Positions 32,499 through 42,699 of a stretch of 64,000 nt of DNA are shown here, piece after piece. Below the pieces are notes generated by a model. It was not told where the DNA came from, searched no databases, and saw only the letters and a list, made by a program, of their open reading frames with translations. Positions within the stretch are counted from its first letter, which is position 1. The number at the start of each line of letters is the position of its first letter. The position numbers and the translations under genes are program-made. The DNA is from Isoetes taiwanensis (Eukaryota; Streptophyta; Lycopodiopsida; Isoetales; Isoetaceae): assembly GCA_021234155.1 (NCBI GenBank), contig JAJEKV010000027.1, forward strand, positions 9,550,013-9,614,012. The letters are read 5' to 3'.

Positions 32499-33653
32499 TG
32501 ATTATGTAGACTACACTGTTGATTGTGCCACTAAGGAAATTGTGGCAGTAAATGGCAAATTTCCAGGGCCAACAATTTGTCTTAGAAAAGGAGACAATGT
32601 TATTATACACGTGACCAATTTGGTTACAGGCAACCTCAGAAGCCCATTTCTTCCACGCCATCAAGAGGTTGGGAACAATTCAGATCTGTAGACTAAGAAT
32701 TCTCTTACTATTGCTTTTATTATGTTTGAGTTACTGTGATGGCAAATCTCCAGGGCCAACAATTTGTCTTAGAAAAGGAGACCGTGTTATTGTAAACATG
32801 ACCAATTTGGTCACAAGAAGCCTCATAATTTTGTTTGCATTTTCTATATTCTGCAGAACATAATGATTTTTTCATAACAGAGTGATTTTGCAGGCATGGA
32901 ATATAAAGGCATTCAACTTGGGCAGATGGTCCTACATGTGTGACGCAATGTCCAATTCAGACTGGCCAATCCTATATATACAACTTCTGTGTACCAGATC
33001 AACAAGGAACCCTTTTCTACCACGCTCATATAGCCTGTGCAAGAGGCACAGTCTACGGAGCAATTATTATAGACCCCCCGAATCGTAAAAAACTTCCTTT
33101 TGCAAAGACTCATGTGGAACATACTCTGATATTGGGTAAGAAAATGAGAGAACCTTTTCTAACATTTCTTATGCTTTGACACTAACTAACAACAGTATAT
33201 TTGGTCTATTTGTAGGGGAATGTTGGAATGCTGATATTGAGGAGGTTGAAACGTAGGCAAGCTTACAAGGAATAGCTGATTCTTTATCCAATGCTTACCT
33301 GTCCAATGGCCATCCTGGTCCCCTCTACAATTGCTCTAAACATGGTAAAAAGAAAGGGCATGAGATCAGTTTAATAATTTCTTGGTTGTTCAAGTTAAAC
33401 CCTTATCATTTTTGAATTCTTATTTGCAGACACAGGGATTGTAAAGATAAGCAAGGGTAGATTATATCTTCTAAGGGTTATCAACAAAATCTTAGAGACC
33501 TCTTTCTTACAATTGCAAAACACAGTCTTACATTGGTAGAAATTGATGCATCCTATACAAATCATATCACAAACGCAAGTTCCCTGATAAAGTCCAGGCC
33601 AAATCATACTGTCCTCTTCAATGCAAATCAACCAATAGAGCAGTACTACATAG
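32499..33653 (+). pseudogene. Laccase pseudogene, 5' exons
   Basis: Exon-like blocks match plant laccase (multicopper oxidase, secreted, lignin or flavonoid oxidation) in order. Block one (32499-32630) has DYTVDCATKEIVAVNGKFPG and RKGDNVIIHVTN. It is followed by a second, diverged copy (32742-32830). The next block (32895-33136) has WADGPTCVTQCPIQTGQSYI, QQGTLFYHAHI (copper-binding HAH) and YGAIIIDPP. Then come CWNADIEEVE and NGHPGPLYNCSKH (33217-33345), and DTGIVKISKGRLYLLRVIN and RPNHTVLF (33431-33653). The HWHGI region reads HGI then TAA (32904-32906), and the exon duplication and frame changes make it non-functional. A 6.9-kb L1 interrupts it at 33653. No symbol can be assigned among the laccase paralogues. 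Confidence 0.85.
32547..32830 (+). repeat. Tandem duplication of a laccase exon
   Basis: About 90 bp at 32547-32640 (VNGKFPGPTICLRKGD) recurs at 32742-32830 with roughly 90% identity and its own intron flank. Confidence 0.8.
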
Positions 33654-34387
33654 GATATTTATCGAGCTGTGAACTGCACGGGAAAATGAACGTTAAGGCG
33701 CCTTATGCTCCTCGCGCCTTCCTTCACCGACCTGAATTTCTGAGGATTTGCAAGGAATTCCACAGCCCTGATGGATGAGGCCTTGCTAGAGGCTGTTCTC
33801 CAAGGGTTGGGGTTCCCTCAAATTCCTTGGGATCATCAAGATTCGGTGGTGATAGTTGAAAATTTGATCAGACTAGCCTTTGAAACAAGATCCAGAGTTG
33901 GTTTTTGTAGGATTAGTTTTAACTTCTTCTATTTGTGCATCCTTTGCTTTGACAGGGAAGGATCCATAAGGGTTGCCATTCACAATTCACAGCCCTTCCT
34001 TAGCCTGGGAAATAGCTTCGAAAGGAACCTCTTCCTTATGAGCTGCCCTGTGGATTTTGGGGTCGAGCCAATCTACCATTGGGCCACTTTCTTCGATATG
34101 GAACCAAAGAAGGACCATTCCAAAATTGATACTGTGGTTTGGAGGTTTTCTAGGGCCAATTAGAATCCCCCCGCAGTTTCTTTTGGGTTTCCGTCAAATG
34201 TTCGAGAATTTCGGGGAAAAGGCGTCCTTTGGCTTTCATTCATTCTTAGATTTTTTAGATTTTTAAAAGGTCCTTATCTCGACAATCGCTTCACGGGTCC
34301 TTTCCGTGGGATCATTGCTATGAATACATTCCTTTCTTCTTTGATCCTTCTTTGATCCTTGGAGACTCTTTTCCGGTTCGATCAACC

Positions 34388-36061
34388 ATGAAGCCGAAGG
34401 CCACCGTAGGGAAACCAAAGGCGGGGAGTTCCTCTTCAACAAGGATTCCCTATGAGTATAAGGATACGGACCCTATCTTGATAATCCAATACTGGGATCA
34501 AATCTTTGTGCTTGACAGTAAGAAAGATCAAACTTGGGTTAAGATGAAGGAGCTTAAGGCAGCTTTTGATATTATTCGGGAGCAACAGGAAGCGGCCGCA
34601 ATCTGTATGGGGATACAAAAGGAGGGTCAGATTATAGTTTGCAGGTTGGAAATGCAGAGGTTAGAAAATCAGTATGCTGAAGGAAAGGCGAGTGACAGAG
34701 ACCTAGTTTGGCAGATGCTCCAGAAACTCCAGGAAATGGATCTTCTTCTCTACCAATTGATCAGGGTTAAATCAGGACACTCCAAAGAGGACTGCTGCAG
34801 TCTCAAAAATCAGATTTTTAGAAGATCAATGACGGAAATGCTGCAGGCAGCAAAGGGTCTGGCTGAAGAACTGGAGGATTTGGGATGGAAATCCAAAGCT
34901 TCTTTCAGGTTGGTTAAAATATGGGAGGAGGCTGATGACCATGTTATTGAAAATTTCCGCAGGGAGTTCAGGAATAAAATGCCAACTTTTGACAATGACA
35001 CTCTCAAAGATGTGGACATGGAGTATATAGCCTACCAGTACCCCCTCGAAGCGACTAATAAATGTGAGATACAGGATAGCAATGGCTACTTCCATCCAAT
35101 TGAAGCGGGCAGCTGTGAGTGTACCAACTGTAACATGCTCTCAAGAAAGAACCTGGACAAGAACAGAACGAAAATCTCAGATCAAATGCTGAAGTCCTCG
35201 GTTCCAGTCATGGGTAAATACGACAAGATCAATGGTAAATCTTATAAGAATGCTTTGCTTTCTAATCCTTCTGATTCTAGTACTGTATCTAATAAGGAAA
35301 GTGAGGACCTTCTTGATTTGGATGCTATTAATGATAACTCTGCTATTATTAGAAATTCTAAGCATGGTATTCTGATCCACTTCCCCCAGAAGTGCCCTTC
35401 TATGGGGGAGGTTAAGTATTGGATAACTAAATCTCAGGCCATCCCTATTCTTTCCATCCTCAAACTGGATCAAAAAACATTCCAAATTATTTGTAGGGAG
35501 GAAAGAAATGTGAGCCATATCCTCTCCAGAAAAATCCATTCTATCCTTGGGGCGATAGTGTATCTGATGAAATGGGATCCGAACTATGTTCCGGGGGATT
35601 TCTCGACAGTTGCTACCACCACATGGATTTCCAGTACTAATCTTCCTCCTGGTTTTTGGACGGTCTCTCATTTGAAAGCCATTGCTAGTAAACTGGGGGA
35701 GGTCATTCAGATCTCCATCCCCCAAACCAGTACCCCGGCAGTCTGCATTCAGAAGAAAATTCACTCCCCCTGGGTGGATAAAATCCCTTGCAAAATAAGC
35801 AGCTCTAAATTTATTGACCTCCAAATATCCTATTCCAAAGAACCAGTGGCCAATATCCAAAGGGAGACAACTTATAAAAAGGGTAAAGAGAAAGTCAAAG
35901 ATAACACCCCTCGATCGAAGCATCGTGTCCGGAGACCTAAAAGCGTATGTAGAGGAAAAGGGGAGGGAAGTGGCAAGAACAAGGAAATCATGGTCATTGA
36001 AGATCCCACCCCTCCTTCTCTACCTATCCCTAATCTTCGTGGGATCACCAAGAAGGCGTAA
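34388..36061 (+). CDS. L1 ORF1 nucleic-acid-binding protein
   Basis: An open frame of 557 codons from ATG 34388; the frame is open from 34352 but has no earlier ATG. The N-terminal half is helical and charged (KMKELKAAFDIIREQQEAAA). It contains a small Cys cluster, CECTNCNMLSRKNLD, at about residues 245-260. The C-terminal half (about 330-470) resembles the DUF4283/RRM-like domain of plant L1 ORF1: FQIICREERNVSHIL, IVYLMKWDPNYVPGDF, LPPGFWTVSHLKAIASKLG. These proteins bind element RNA and chaperone reverse transcription. No CCHC knuckle is obvious. A basic segment follows before the TAA. A further frame at 36067-36354, shifted by one base, continues in the same style, so the true ORF1 may have been longer. 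Confidence 0.8.
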   Translation: MKPKATVGKPKAGSSSSTRIPYEYKDTDPILIIQYWDQIFVLDSKKDQTWVKMKELKAAFDIIREQQEAAAICMGIQKEGQIIVCRLEMQRLENQYAEGKASDRDLVWQMLQKLQEMDLLLYQLIRVKSGHSKEDCCSLKNQIFRRSMTEMLQAAKGLAEELEDLGWKSKASFRLVKIWEEADDHVIENFRREFRNKMPTFDNDTLKDVDMEYIAYQYPLEATNKCEIQDSNGYFHPIEAGSCECTNCNMLSRKNLDKNRTKISDQMLKSSVPVMGKYDKINGKSYKNALLSNPSDSSTVSNKESEDLLDLDAINDNSAIIRNSKHGILIHFPQKCPSMGEVKYWITKSQAIPILSILKLDQKTFQIICREERNVSHILSRKIHSILGAIVYLMKWDPNYVPGDFSTVATTTWISSTNLPPGFWTVSHLKAIASKLGEVIQISIPQTSTPAVCIQKKIHSPWVDKIPCKISSSKFIDLQISYSKEPVANIQRETTYKKGKEKVKDNTPRSKHRVRRPKSVCRGKGEGSGKNKEIMVIEDPTPPSLPIPNLRGITKKA

Positions 36062-36354
36062 TTATTGTGCAATTCCCTCCCAAGTTTCTTATCCGCATCG
36101 ACCCCGGTAAACTTTGTGGCCTCCTCCATAAGTACCAAGCAAGGGTGGTTCATAACGGATGGCCCATGGATATGGATATGAATGAAGATTCTGAAAATTC
36201 TGATCAGGACCTAGATCAGGACCAATTTCAGAACTTGGAATGGAATCTTGTTACTAGAAGAAGGAAGAAGGGAAAAGGAAATGAGAAGAAAATGATCATG
36301 GGACCGCCCAGAAGGTCTCCAAGGAAAACCAAACCCCCAGTTAAATGGATATAA
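36058..36354 (+). pseudogene. ORF1 C-terminal extension in a shifted frame, overlapping ORF2
   Basis: The frame reads FPPKFLIRIDPGKLCGLLHK, an acidic run (DSENSDQDLDQDQ) and a basic end (RRRKKGKGNEKK, RRSPRKTKPPVKWI). No ATG opens it at 36067 (the codon is GTG). It is most simply the end of ORF1 after a one-base shift. Its TAA (36352-36354) overlaps the ATG of ORF2 (36345). Confidence 0.55.
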
Positions 36355-39300
36355 ATCTTAAAGGTATTACCTGGAACCTGCAGGGCATTAATTCTAATGT
36401 GAAAAGAGGAAGGGTGAAGGTTTGTCTGGCATCTATGAATTTAGACTTCATTTTCTTTCAAGAACACAAGATCCATGATGATAGTATTGATAATATAATT
36501 AGAGAAGTGCTGCCTATTAATTTCAACCATTGGTCTATAAAAGCAAACAATTCTTCGGCAGGTATTTCTATTGCTTGGCATAATAGGATTAATCTAAGTG
36601 ATATGCAGATGATGCAGGATAGTAGTAAGAGATGGCAGATTTTACATGGCAATATAGGGAACAATAGGATTGCTTTTGTGAATATTTATGCCTATCATCA
36701 GCCGGCTGAGAGGGCTCAGCTCTGGAATATTATAACTAATGGTTTGAATAGTATCCCTTATGATGAGATCATAATGGGGGGTGATTTTAATATGGTTACT
36801 CATGAGTATATGAGGAGTGCTAACTTCAGAGCCCTTAGCGGGGATGAGAATGATAAATGGATGACTCTGCTTACAAATCACCACCTAAATTTGGCAAGAG
36901 TGGTCCCTCATTCCTATAGCTGGAATAACCACAGAATCCAGCCTATCTGCTGCCTTCATGATAGGTTTTACCTCAGTGAATCATTATGGAACAGCAGCTC
37001 TAGAGTCTCCAACCTTTCGAATTACACTATCTCTGATCATTATCCCCAGCTTATTAATATCAACGCCAACAATAATCAGAGGAAAAGGAATTCTTACTTT
37101 AAGCTTAATACTAATCTTCTGGATCAAGATGATTTTATTACCAGGTTAGCTCAGGTGTTGGAGATGGAAGATAAGCCCAGTAATGAACTTGGGTGGATGG
37201 ATTGGTGGGTTAAGACCTCCAAAAACATAAAGAATTGGTTAAAAGTTTGGGGGAAGGAGATACATCAGAAGGAGACTATTCACCTGCAAGAGTTGAGAAA
37301 TCAGTATGGAATAGCTCAAGGACAGAATAAGGAGAATCTTAAAATTCAGATTGAAAGGGAAGAAATCAAGATTGCAAGGGGTTGGAAGACTAAAGCAAAA
37401 GTCAAAGAGCTAAGGGAAGATGAGAGGGCCAATTCCAAATACTTTTTCATTAAGGCAAAAGGGAGGATTAAGAAGAATCATATATATAGTGTTCTTTGGG
37501 AGGGAAATAATATTGTTGAGGACAACCATCTCAAAGAGGCTGCTAAGGAGCATTTTATCAGAATTATGGGTACTATCAGGGATACGAACTCTCAAGACAT
37601 TCATAACTTCATTGATATTCAGGCCAGAGTTACTAACGCCATGAACAACAGCATGTCTAGACCTTTCAACAACGAGGAAATCTTTAAGGTGCTAAATGAA
37701 ATGGAAAATGGCAAAACTCCGGGTCCGGATGGCCTCCCTGCTGAATTCTTCAAGAAGGCTTGGGGGCTTTTGGGTAATTTTGTGGTTTTCATTGCTAATG
37801 AATTCTTACTAACCAAAGGTTTGGACTGCAGGATCAATACTAGCCTTATTGCTCTCATACCTAAAATGGACATGCCCATCTCCTTTTCTGATTATAGGCC
37901 TATCTCACTATCCAATGTGCTCTATAAGCTTATTTCAGGTTCAATTGCAGCTAGAGTCAAGCCTATCCTTGATGAGATCATAAGTAAGACACAAAGTGCA
38001 TACTTGAAAGGGAGGTACATCTTGGACAATGTTGCAGCAGCATCTCTAGGGATTAGTTGGGCCAGGGAAACTAAACAAAACATAGGGCTTCTGAAATTGG
38101 ACATCACCAAAGCCTTCGACACAGTAAGTTGGAAATTTTTGCAGGAATGTAGCCGGAGTTTAGGATTCTCAGAAGAGGTAATTTCTATTTTCATGGCGAT
38201 TCTGAAAAACTCAAGATCAGCTGTCCTAATCAATGGGGAATGCAGCCCCTTCTTTGACATAAAAAGAGGAGTAAAACAAGGTTGCCCCCTGGCACCTTTT
38301 TTATTTTTAATAGTCATGGAGGGTTTGCATAGTAATTTCCAGAAGCTTAGAAATCTTAATGGGCTTAAAGGGCTCAAACTCCCCCCTAATCAAGAGATGG
38401 AAGATATTCTCAATGTTCATTTTGCAGATGATACCTTTCTTTTTATGAATCTGGACAACCAGTCTATTCAAACTGCACAGCAGATCCTCGAAGACTTTGG
38501 AAGATGCTCTGGATGCAATATCAACCCGACCAAGACAAAGCTGATTTCAAGGGATCAGACTAAAGGGGAGCAAGCAGCCTTATCTCTTGGATGTATGTAT
38601 CTCTCTCCTACCACCAAAACCAAAATCTTGGGGATCCCCTATGCAATTAGAGTGAACGCGAGTGATCTGTGGGGGGATCTCTTGGACAAGTTCTACAGGA
38701 AGGTGGACTCTCTTAACTCTAAATTTCTTTCTAAGAATGGTAGGGCTATTCTTGCAAACTCTGTTACCTCCTCTTCTCAGGTTTATCAGTCATCTATTAT
38801 TATGGCCCCTAAAAAGGTCTATTCTAAAATGCAAAGTATTATTGGTAGATTCATTGCAGGGGGTACAAACAGAAGATGCTGGATTCCAGTCTCCATGAAG
38901 GAGTGTTGCAAAACTAAAAGTATGGGGGGATTGGGGGTTATTAACATCGAAAAGCAAGCAACTGCTTTAGCTGCTAAATACTTCTACTGAGCACATGACA
39001 GGATCAGATTCATCACCCTACCAAAGCTCTGATCAAGCATTATATCGGGAGATGCCATCCCTTTGGGTGGAGGGGACTTAAGATGCACCTTCCCTTTAGT
39101 ATTTTCTTCCCCTTCACCATCCCAAATTCCATCCCTCAGATTATTAAGAAGTGGATCAAGGCGTGGATCGAGGTTAAAGGCATGTACACTTGGAAAGAGG
39201 GCCTTTCTCAGGATCAAGCAATTTTCTGGAGCCCTTCTCTTATTTTGGATGATCCTAATACTTGTTTAGCCTCTCATTTCCCAACCCAAACTAAACAATG

Positions 39301-39986
39301 GACTAGCAGGGGAATTGTGTTCATCAGGGACATTACTAATAATTTGGACTATCACACCTCCGTTCTGAGGGATCCGGGGAAGAGTCCGATGCTTTTCAAT
39401 AGTATTACACGTAAACTTGCTAGTGGTCGGTGGCACCATTCTCAAGATTCGCGGGCACATAAATGGGTTCAATGGATACAAAGTTAAAAAAGCTTATAAA
39501 TTCCTGAACAGAGATCAGGATATAACAATCCATATCAAATGGAATACTGATCACATGAGAATCAAAAGGAATCTCATATTTCTTTGGAAGTGCCCAATTC
39601 ACCCAAAAGTAAAAGCCTTTATGTGGCAGCTTTGGCATAAGGCTCTTGCAACAAATTTGAAAAGATGGAGAATGAATATGGCAGACTCTAATATTTGTGT
39701 GCGATGTATGCAGGATCAGGAAGATGAGAATCATCTTTTCGAAACTGCCTATGGGCGAATGGACTCGGAGTTAGCCGAGACCGAGCTTAATATGCCCGGT
39801 CTTAGGACCATGAGCCCCACGGACTTCTTTCTTCCTGAAAATCCATCAAATTGGCGTATTTATCTTCTCCTTTGGAGGATGTGGAAGGGAAGAAATTCCC
39901 TGATCTTCAAAGAGGAGATTATTTGGCCTCAGGCTATCATTGAGCAAACTAAATATGATATTAAATGGATTGAGGAGATTTTCTAG
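36345..39986 (+). pseudogene. L1 ORF2: endonuclease and reverse transcriptase, disrupted
   Basis: Open for 881 codons from ATG 36345. The APE-type endonuclease is at the N-terminus (ITWNLQGINS, FFQEHKI, MGGDFNMV near residue 145, SDHYPQ). The reverse transcriptase spans about residues 440-720 (KTPGPDGLPAEFFK, DYRPISLSNVLYKL, LDITKAFDTVSW, GVKQGCPLAPFLF, and FADDTFLF near 693 as the catalytic Asp pair). The frame ends at TGA 38988, after AAKYFY. The protein sense continues in another frame (39083-39487, LPFSIFFPFTIPNSIPQIIK) and returns to the first frame at about 39480 (VKKAYKFLNRD). There the zf-RVT region (WKCPIHPKVKAFMWQLWHKA, ICVRCMQDQEDENHLF) runs to TAG 39984-39986. It nicks target DNA and copies element RNA. 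This copy is inactivated by the nonsense codon and two indels. Confidence 0.9.
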
Positions 39987-40009
39987 ATTCACGAAAACCT
40001 TTTCATCCT

Positions 40010-40377
40010 TATCTAACTTTATTTTGAAATTCGCGGGGAACATTCTCATGTTGGTAAAGAAGTCAAGTGGAAAAGGATTGACCTTCACTCTAATGCGCTA
40101 TGGCTAACTCAGTTTGGGGTCGAGATCCCGATAGCACATGAAGGCGTATGTCACTGTAATTGTGCTTGTAACACAGCTTATGATGCAAAGAGGGATATTT
40201 TATGCGGGGCGAAAGACAAGAAAGGAAGATTTAATCCGGGCAAAGCTCATTTATGCAAATGCCCATTCTGTCTATTCATAAGAGCTACCAAAGGAATGGG
40301 GAGAAAGGATCACGATCTTGGGCGAGCCCAAGAAAAGGAGATTTGTGGAATGAAGATCACACTATCTTTTATATGAT
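40010..40377 (+). pseudogene. Cys-rich segment at the end of L1 ORF2
   Basis: After the zf-RVT stop, the same frame reopens at about 40014 and reads EVKWKRIDLHSNALWLTQFG, then a dense cysteine pattern (GVCHCNCACN, then LCG, then LCKCPFCLF), ending at TGA 40375-40377. If joined to ORF2 it would be an additional zinc-binding domain. It could also be an unrelated 3' segment that happens to stay open. Confidence 0.45.
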
Positions 40378-40576
40378 GAAATCCTTTTGAGATATAGGTT
40401 CAGGCCTAAAACTACTGGTCCAGTTTAAATATTTTCTTAAGATATTATGTTGAAGGGTCTTCATAACCAACCCTACCCAAATCGGTTTCTTTTTGTAAAC
40501 ATATGTATATACATATGTCCATATGTACACAAATATCTATATTAATATAAATACTAAGCCTTCAATTAAAAAAAAA

Positions 40577-41235
40577 AGAGCAGTACTACATAGACGTATC
40601 AGCAAATCAACCAATAGAGCAGTACTACATAAACGTATCAGAGGTCTGTACAAGGAGCGCAAAAGATATCATCACTGTATCAGAGGTCTGTACAAGGAGC
40701 GCAAAACATATCAGCACTGGGAATTTGGAATTACACAGGATGAAGCAAGTCTTTACCTCCAATTAGACCAGACAATGTCCCAGACTTGATTGATAGTGCA
40801 TTTTTCGATCAATCTTAAAGGGCAGTGAGGTATCTGGATTCAAAAAGTTTCTTGCAGAGGTTCCAAAGGCAGTAGACTTGAATTTGCTCTGGATGCTATT
40901 TTTAAATATAGACCCTTGCATTGTAAGCTCCACCTCTCTATGTTTAGTGGCAGAAGCTTTGCAAGCTCAATCAACAACGTTACTTTTTGACGACCAAACA
41001 CTGCCCTCTGCATGCTTACAACTATAACATCAGCGGAGTGTACACTGCAAATTTTCCTTCACAACCTTTACCACTTATAATTACACTAGCAAGCAACTTG
41101 ACATCCTTAGAATTGCGCCAACTTATGGTACCAGGCTCACAGAAATCCCATTTGGCTCTAATGTTTAGCTGGTGCTCCAAGGTACCATCTCAGTCTAAAG
41201 CTCATCCCTTCCACTTGCACGCACAGTTATAACTA
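40577..41235 (+). pseudogene. Laccase pseudogene, 3' part
   Basis: It resumes after the L1 target duplication. The first bases repeat the preceding exon twice as tandem copies (QPIEQYYI-type, 40577-40660), and a ~30-bp unit GTATCAGAGGTCTGTACAAG repeats at about 40638 and 40678. Laccase blocks follow in changing frames: LPPIRPDNVPDLIDSAFFDQ, YNISGVYTANFPSQP and KAHPFHLHAQL, where HPFHLH is the C-terminal copper-binding motif. Stops and frame changes show it is dead. Confidence 0.75.
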
Positions 41236-41239
41236 GAGG

Positions 41240-41930
41240 GGAATTATGGACCCTAAATTGCATAGGTGAATTGTTGGGTTGGTGGGCTAACCACTATGGC
41301 CAGCATTGAGAAATAATCAATCTTTGGCTTGCAGATGCTTCTTCATTTGCAGTAATAGGATCGAGTCCCATCCTCTATGTGCGGGAGTGAAAGCGTACGG
41401 AACGCAGGAAAAACTGTGTACCCGGGGCCAAGATTAGTTATCGGGGCCCGACAGCGGGGGCAAAAGATAAAATGTATGAAGTTATTACTATCATACTTAG
41501 GATTAGGCAAGAGTAGATGGTCAGGAACATTAAAGCTAAGTCTAGCCAAAAAGCATTCAGTTTGGGATATTTAAGTTGTCTCATAATAGATCATACTTTC
41601 TGTGTTGAACGAATGCCTTCCATTGAACAACATATAAAATCCTCACTACTTTATCTAGAACATAACATCCTAGCGGTAACTTCAACTTTAAGACAACATA
41701 GCTATTCTTGGAGCATCAGATATGGAGCATCAAGCAAGGGCGCTGCATCTTACAACATCCTAGGTGTCAATAAGACAACATATACCTAGAGCATCAAGCA
41801 AGGGAAAGAAAAAAAAACATAGTCACACAATCAATATGTGCCTCCTCAAAGAGCATCAAGCAAGAGAAAGAAAATAGACATATACTCAACAGGTATAACA
41901 TGCACACATACTTTGCAATATCATAGCATT
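41240..41930. other. No gene recognised; short internal repeats
   Basis: Contains repeated phrases such as GCATCAAGCAAGGG/AGAGAAAG (about 41730-41870). No coding signal. Confidence 0.4.
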
Positions 41931-41949
41931 GATTTGGCTTCAGGCAAAA

Positions 41950-42083
41950 CAAGGGAGGGAGGGAGGCAGGGGAGGAGGGAGAGGATTTTTGTGAGAGAGT
42001 GAGAGAGGGAGAGGGAGAGAGAGAGGGGGAGGGGGAGGGGGAGGGAGGGAAGGAGGGAAGGAGGAAGGAAGGAAGGAAGGAAG
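41950..42083. repeat. Purine-rich microsatellite tract, (GGGA)n then (GGAA)n
   Basis: On the plus strand the tract passes from GGGA/GAGA units to GGAAGGAAGG. Read on the minus strand it is a (TTCC)n tail directly following the non-LTR 3' end described for 42084-42670. Confidence 0.85.
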
Positions 42084-42670
42084 AAACTTTTAATGTCCAC
42101 GGAGCCCAATCGGGCTATGGGACCACAAGTACAAGACGGGACCGAAGTCCCTTACCAGAACATGGGCCGAAGCCCTTACAAACACAATAAAACATAATCA
42201 CCCCGGCCCAGATTAAAAACCACCTGGGAAAAAACTGTTGCCAGGATGACTACATATCCAAAAATCCATGCTATTGCAAAAAGCAACAAGCAGACCTCCA
42301 AGAAACATACTTCACCAAACGCCTCCAAACCGTAACCTCTTCACAGCTGGGTGCTGAGGACTGGCCCGAACCTACGCACGCGCTAAGTCTCCATCTTCTC
42401 ACTAAAACCAAGGCAAATAGATGCTGGTGCAAAGATCAGGTGCTGACCCACTGAGGGAGCTCGATCACACCACTAGACCATAAGAGCCGCCACCAGGAAC
42501 AGGTCAATTCCCTAAACCCACAGAGCAGCTACCTGCAGGAAGGCGGTGACCCTGAGGGCACCGCTGAAGCAGAAAACAAGCGCCTCCAATAGGCCCGAAC
42601 ACCAATAACCCAGGCGCGCAGGGAAGGCGGCGCTCAGAGAAAACGGCCAGGGAAGTCGGTCAGGGAGGGA
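42084..42670 (-). mobile_element. Non-LTR retroelement 3' end, truncated (family of 44670 and 61162)
   Basis: On the minus strand it ends CTTGTACTTGTGGTCCCATA, then GGGCTCCGTGGACATTAAAA, followed by a TTCC tail. The same terminal phrase, with changes, ends the copies at 45170-45210 and 61575-61615. It has the same two-armed T-rich hairpin upstream (about 42205-42235). It is GC-richer than its surroundings and no coding remains. Confidence 0.6.
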
Positions 42671-42699
42671 GAGAAGACTCAAGCAAACCGTGCATATTC

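Larger units (their letters stand above)
33654..40576 (+). mobile_element. Nearly full-length L1 (LINE) inserted in the laccase relic
   Basis: The direct repeat AGAGCAGTACTACATAG lies at 33637-33653 and 40577-40593: a 17-bp target duplication. The element ends in an A-run at about 40568-40577. In order it holds a ~730-bp leader, ORF1 with a DUF4283-like domain, a short basic frame overlapping the ORF2 start, and ORF2 with endonuclease, reverse transcriptase, zf-RVT and a Cys-rich tail. ORF2 is disrupted by a TGA and two frame changes, so the copy is inactive. Confidence 0.92.

Noticed and set aside
35177-35923. 248-codon minus-strand frame
   Set aside because: Antisense shadow of L1 ORF1, whose plus-strand frame has recognisable domain sequence.
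40577-40720. Separate small tandem-repeat gene
   Set aside because: The segments are duplicated laccase exon pieces following the L1 target duplication.
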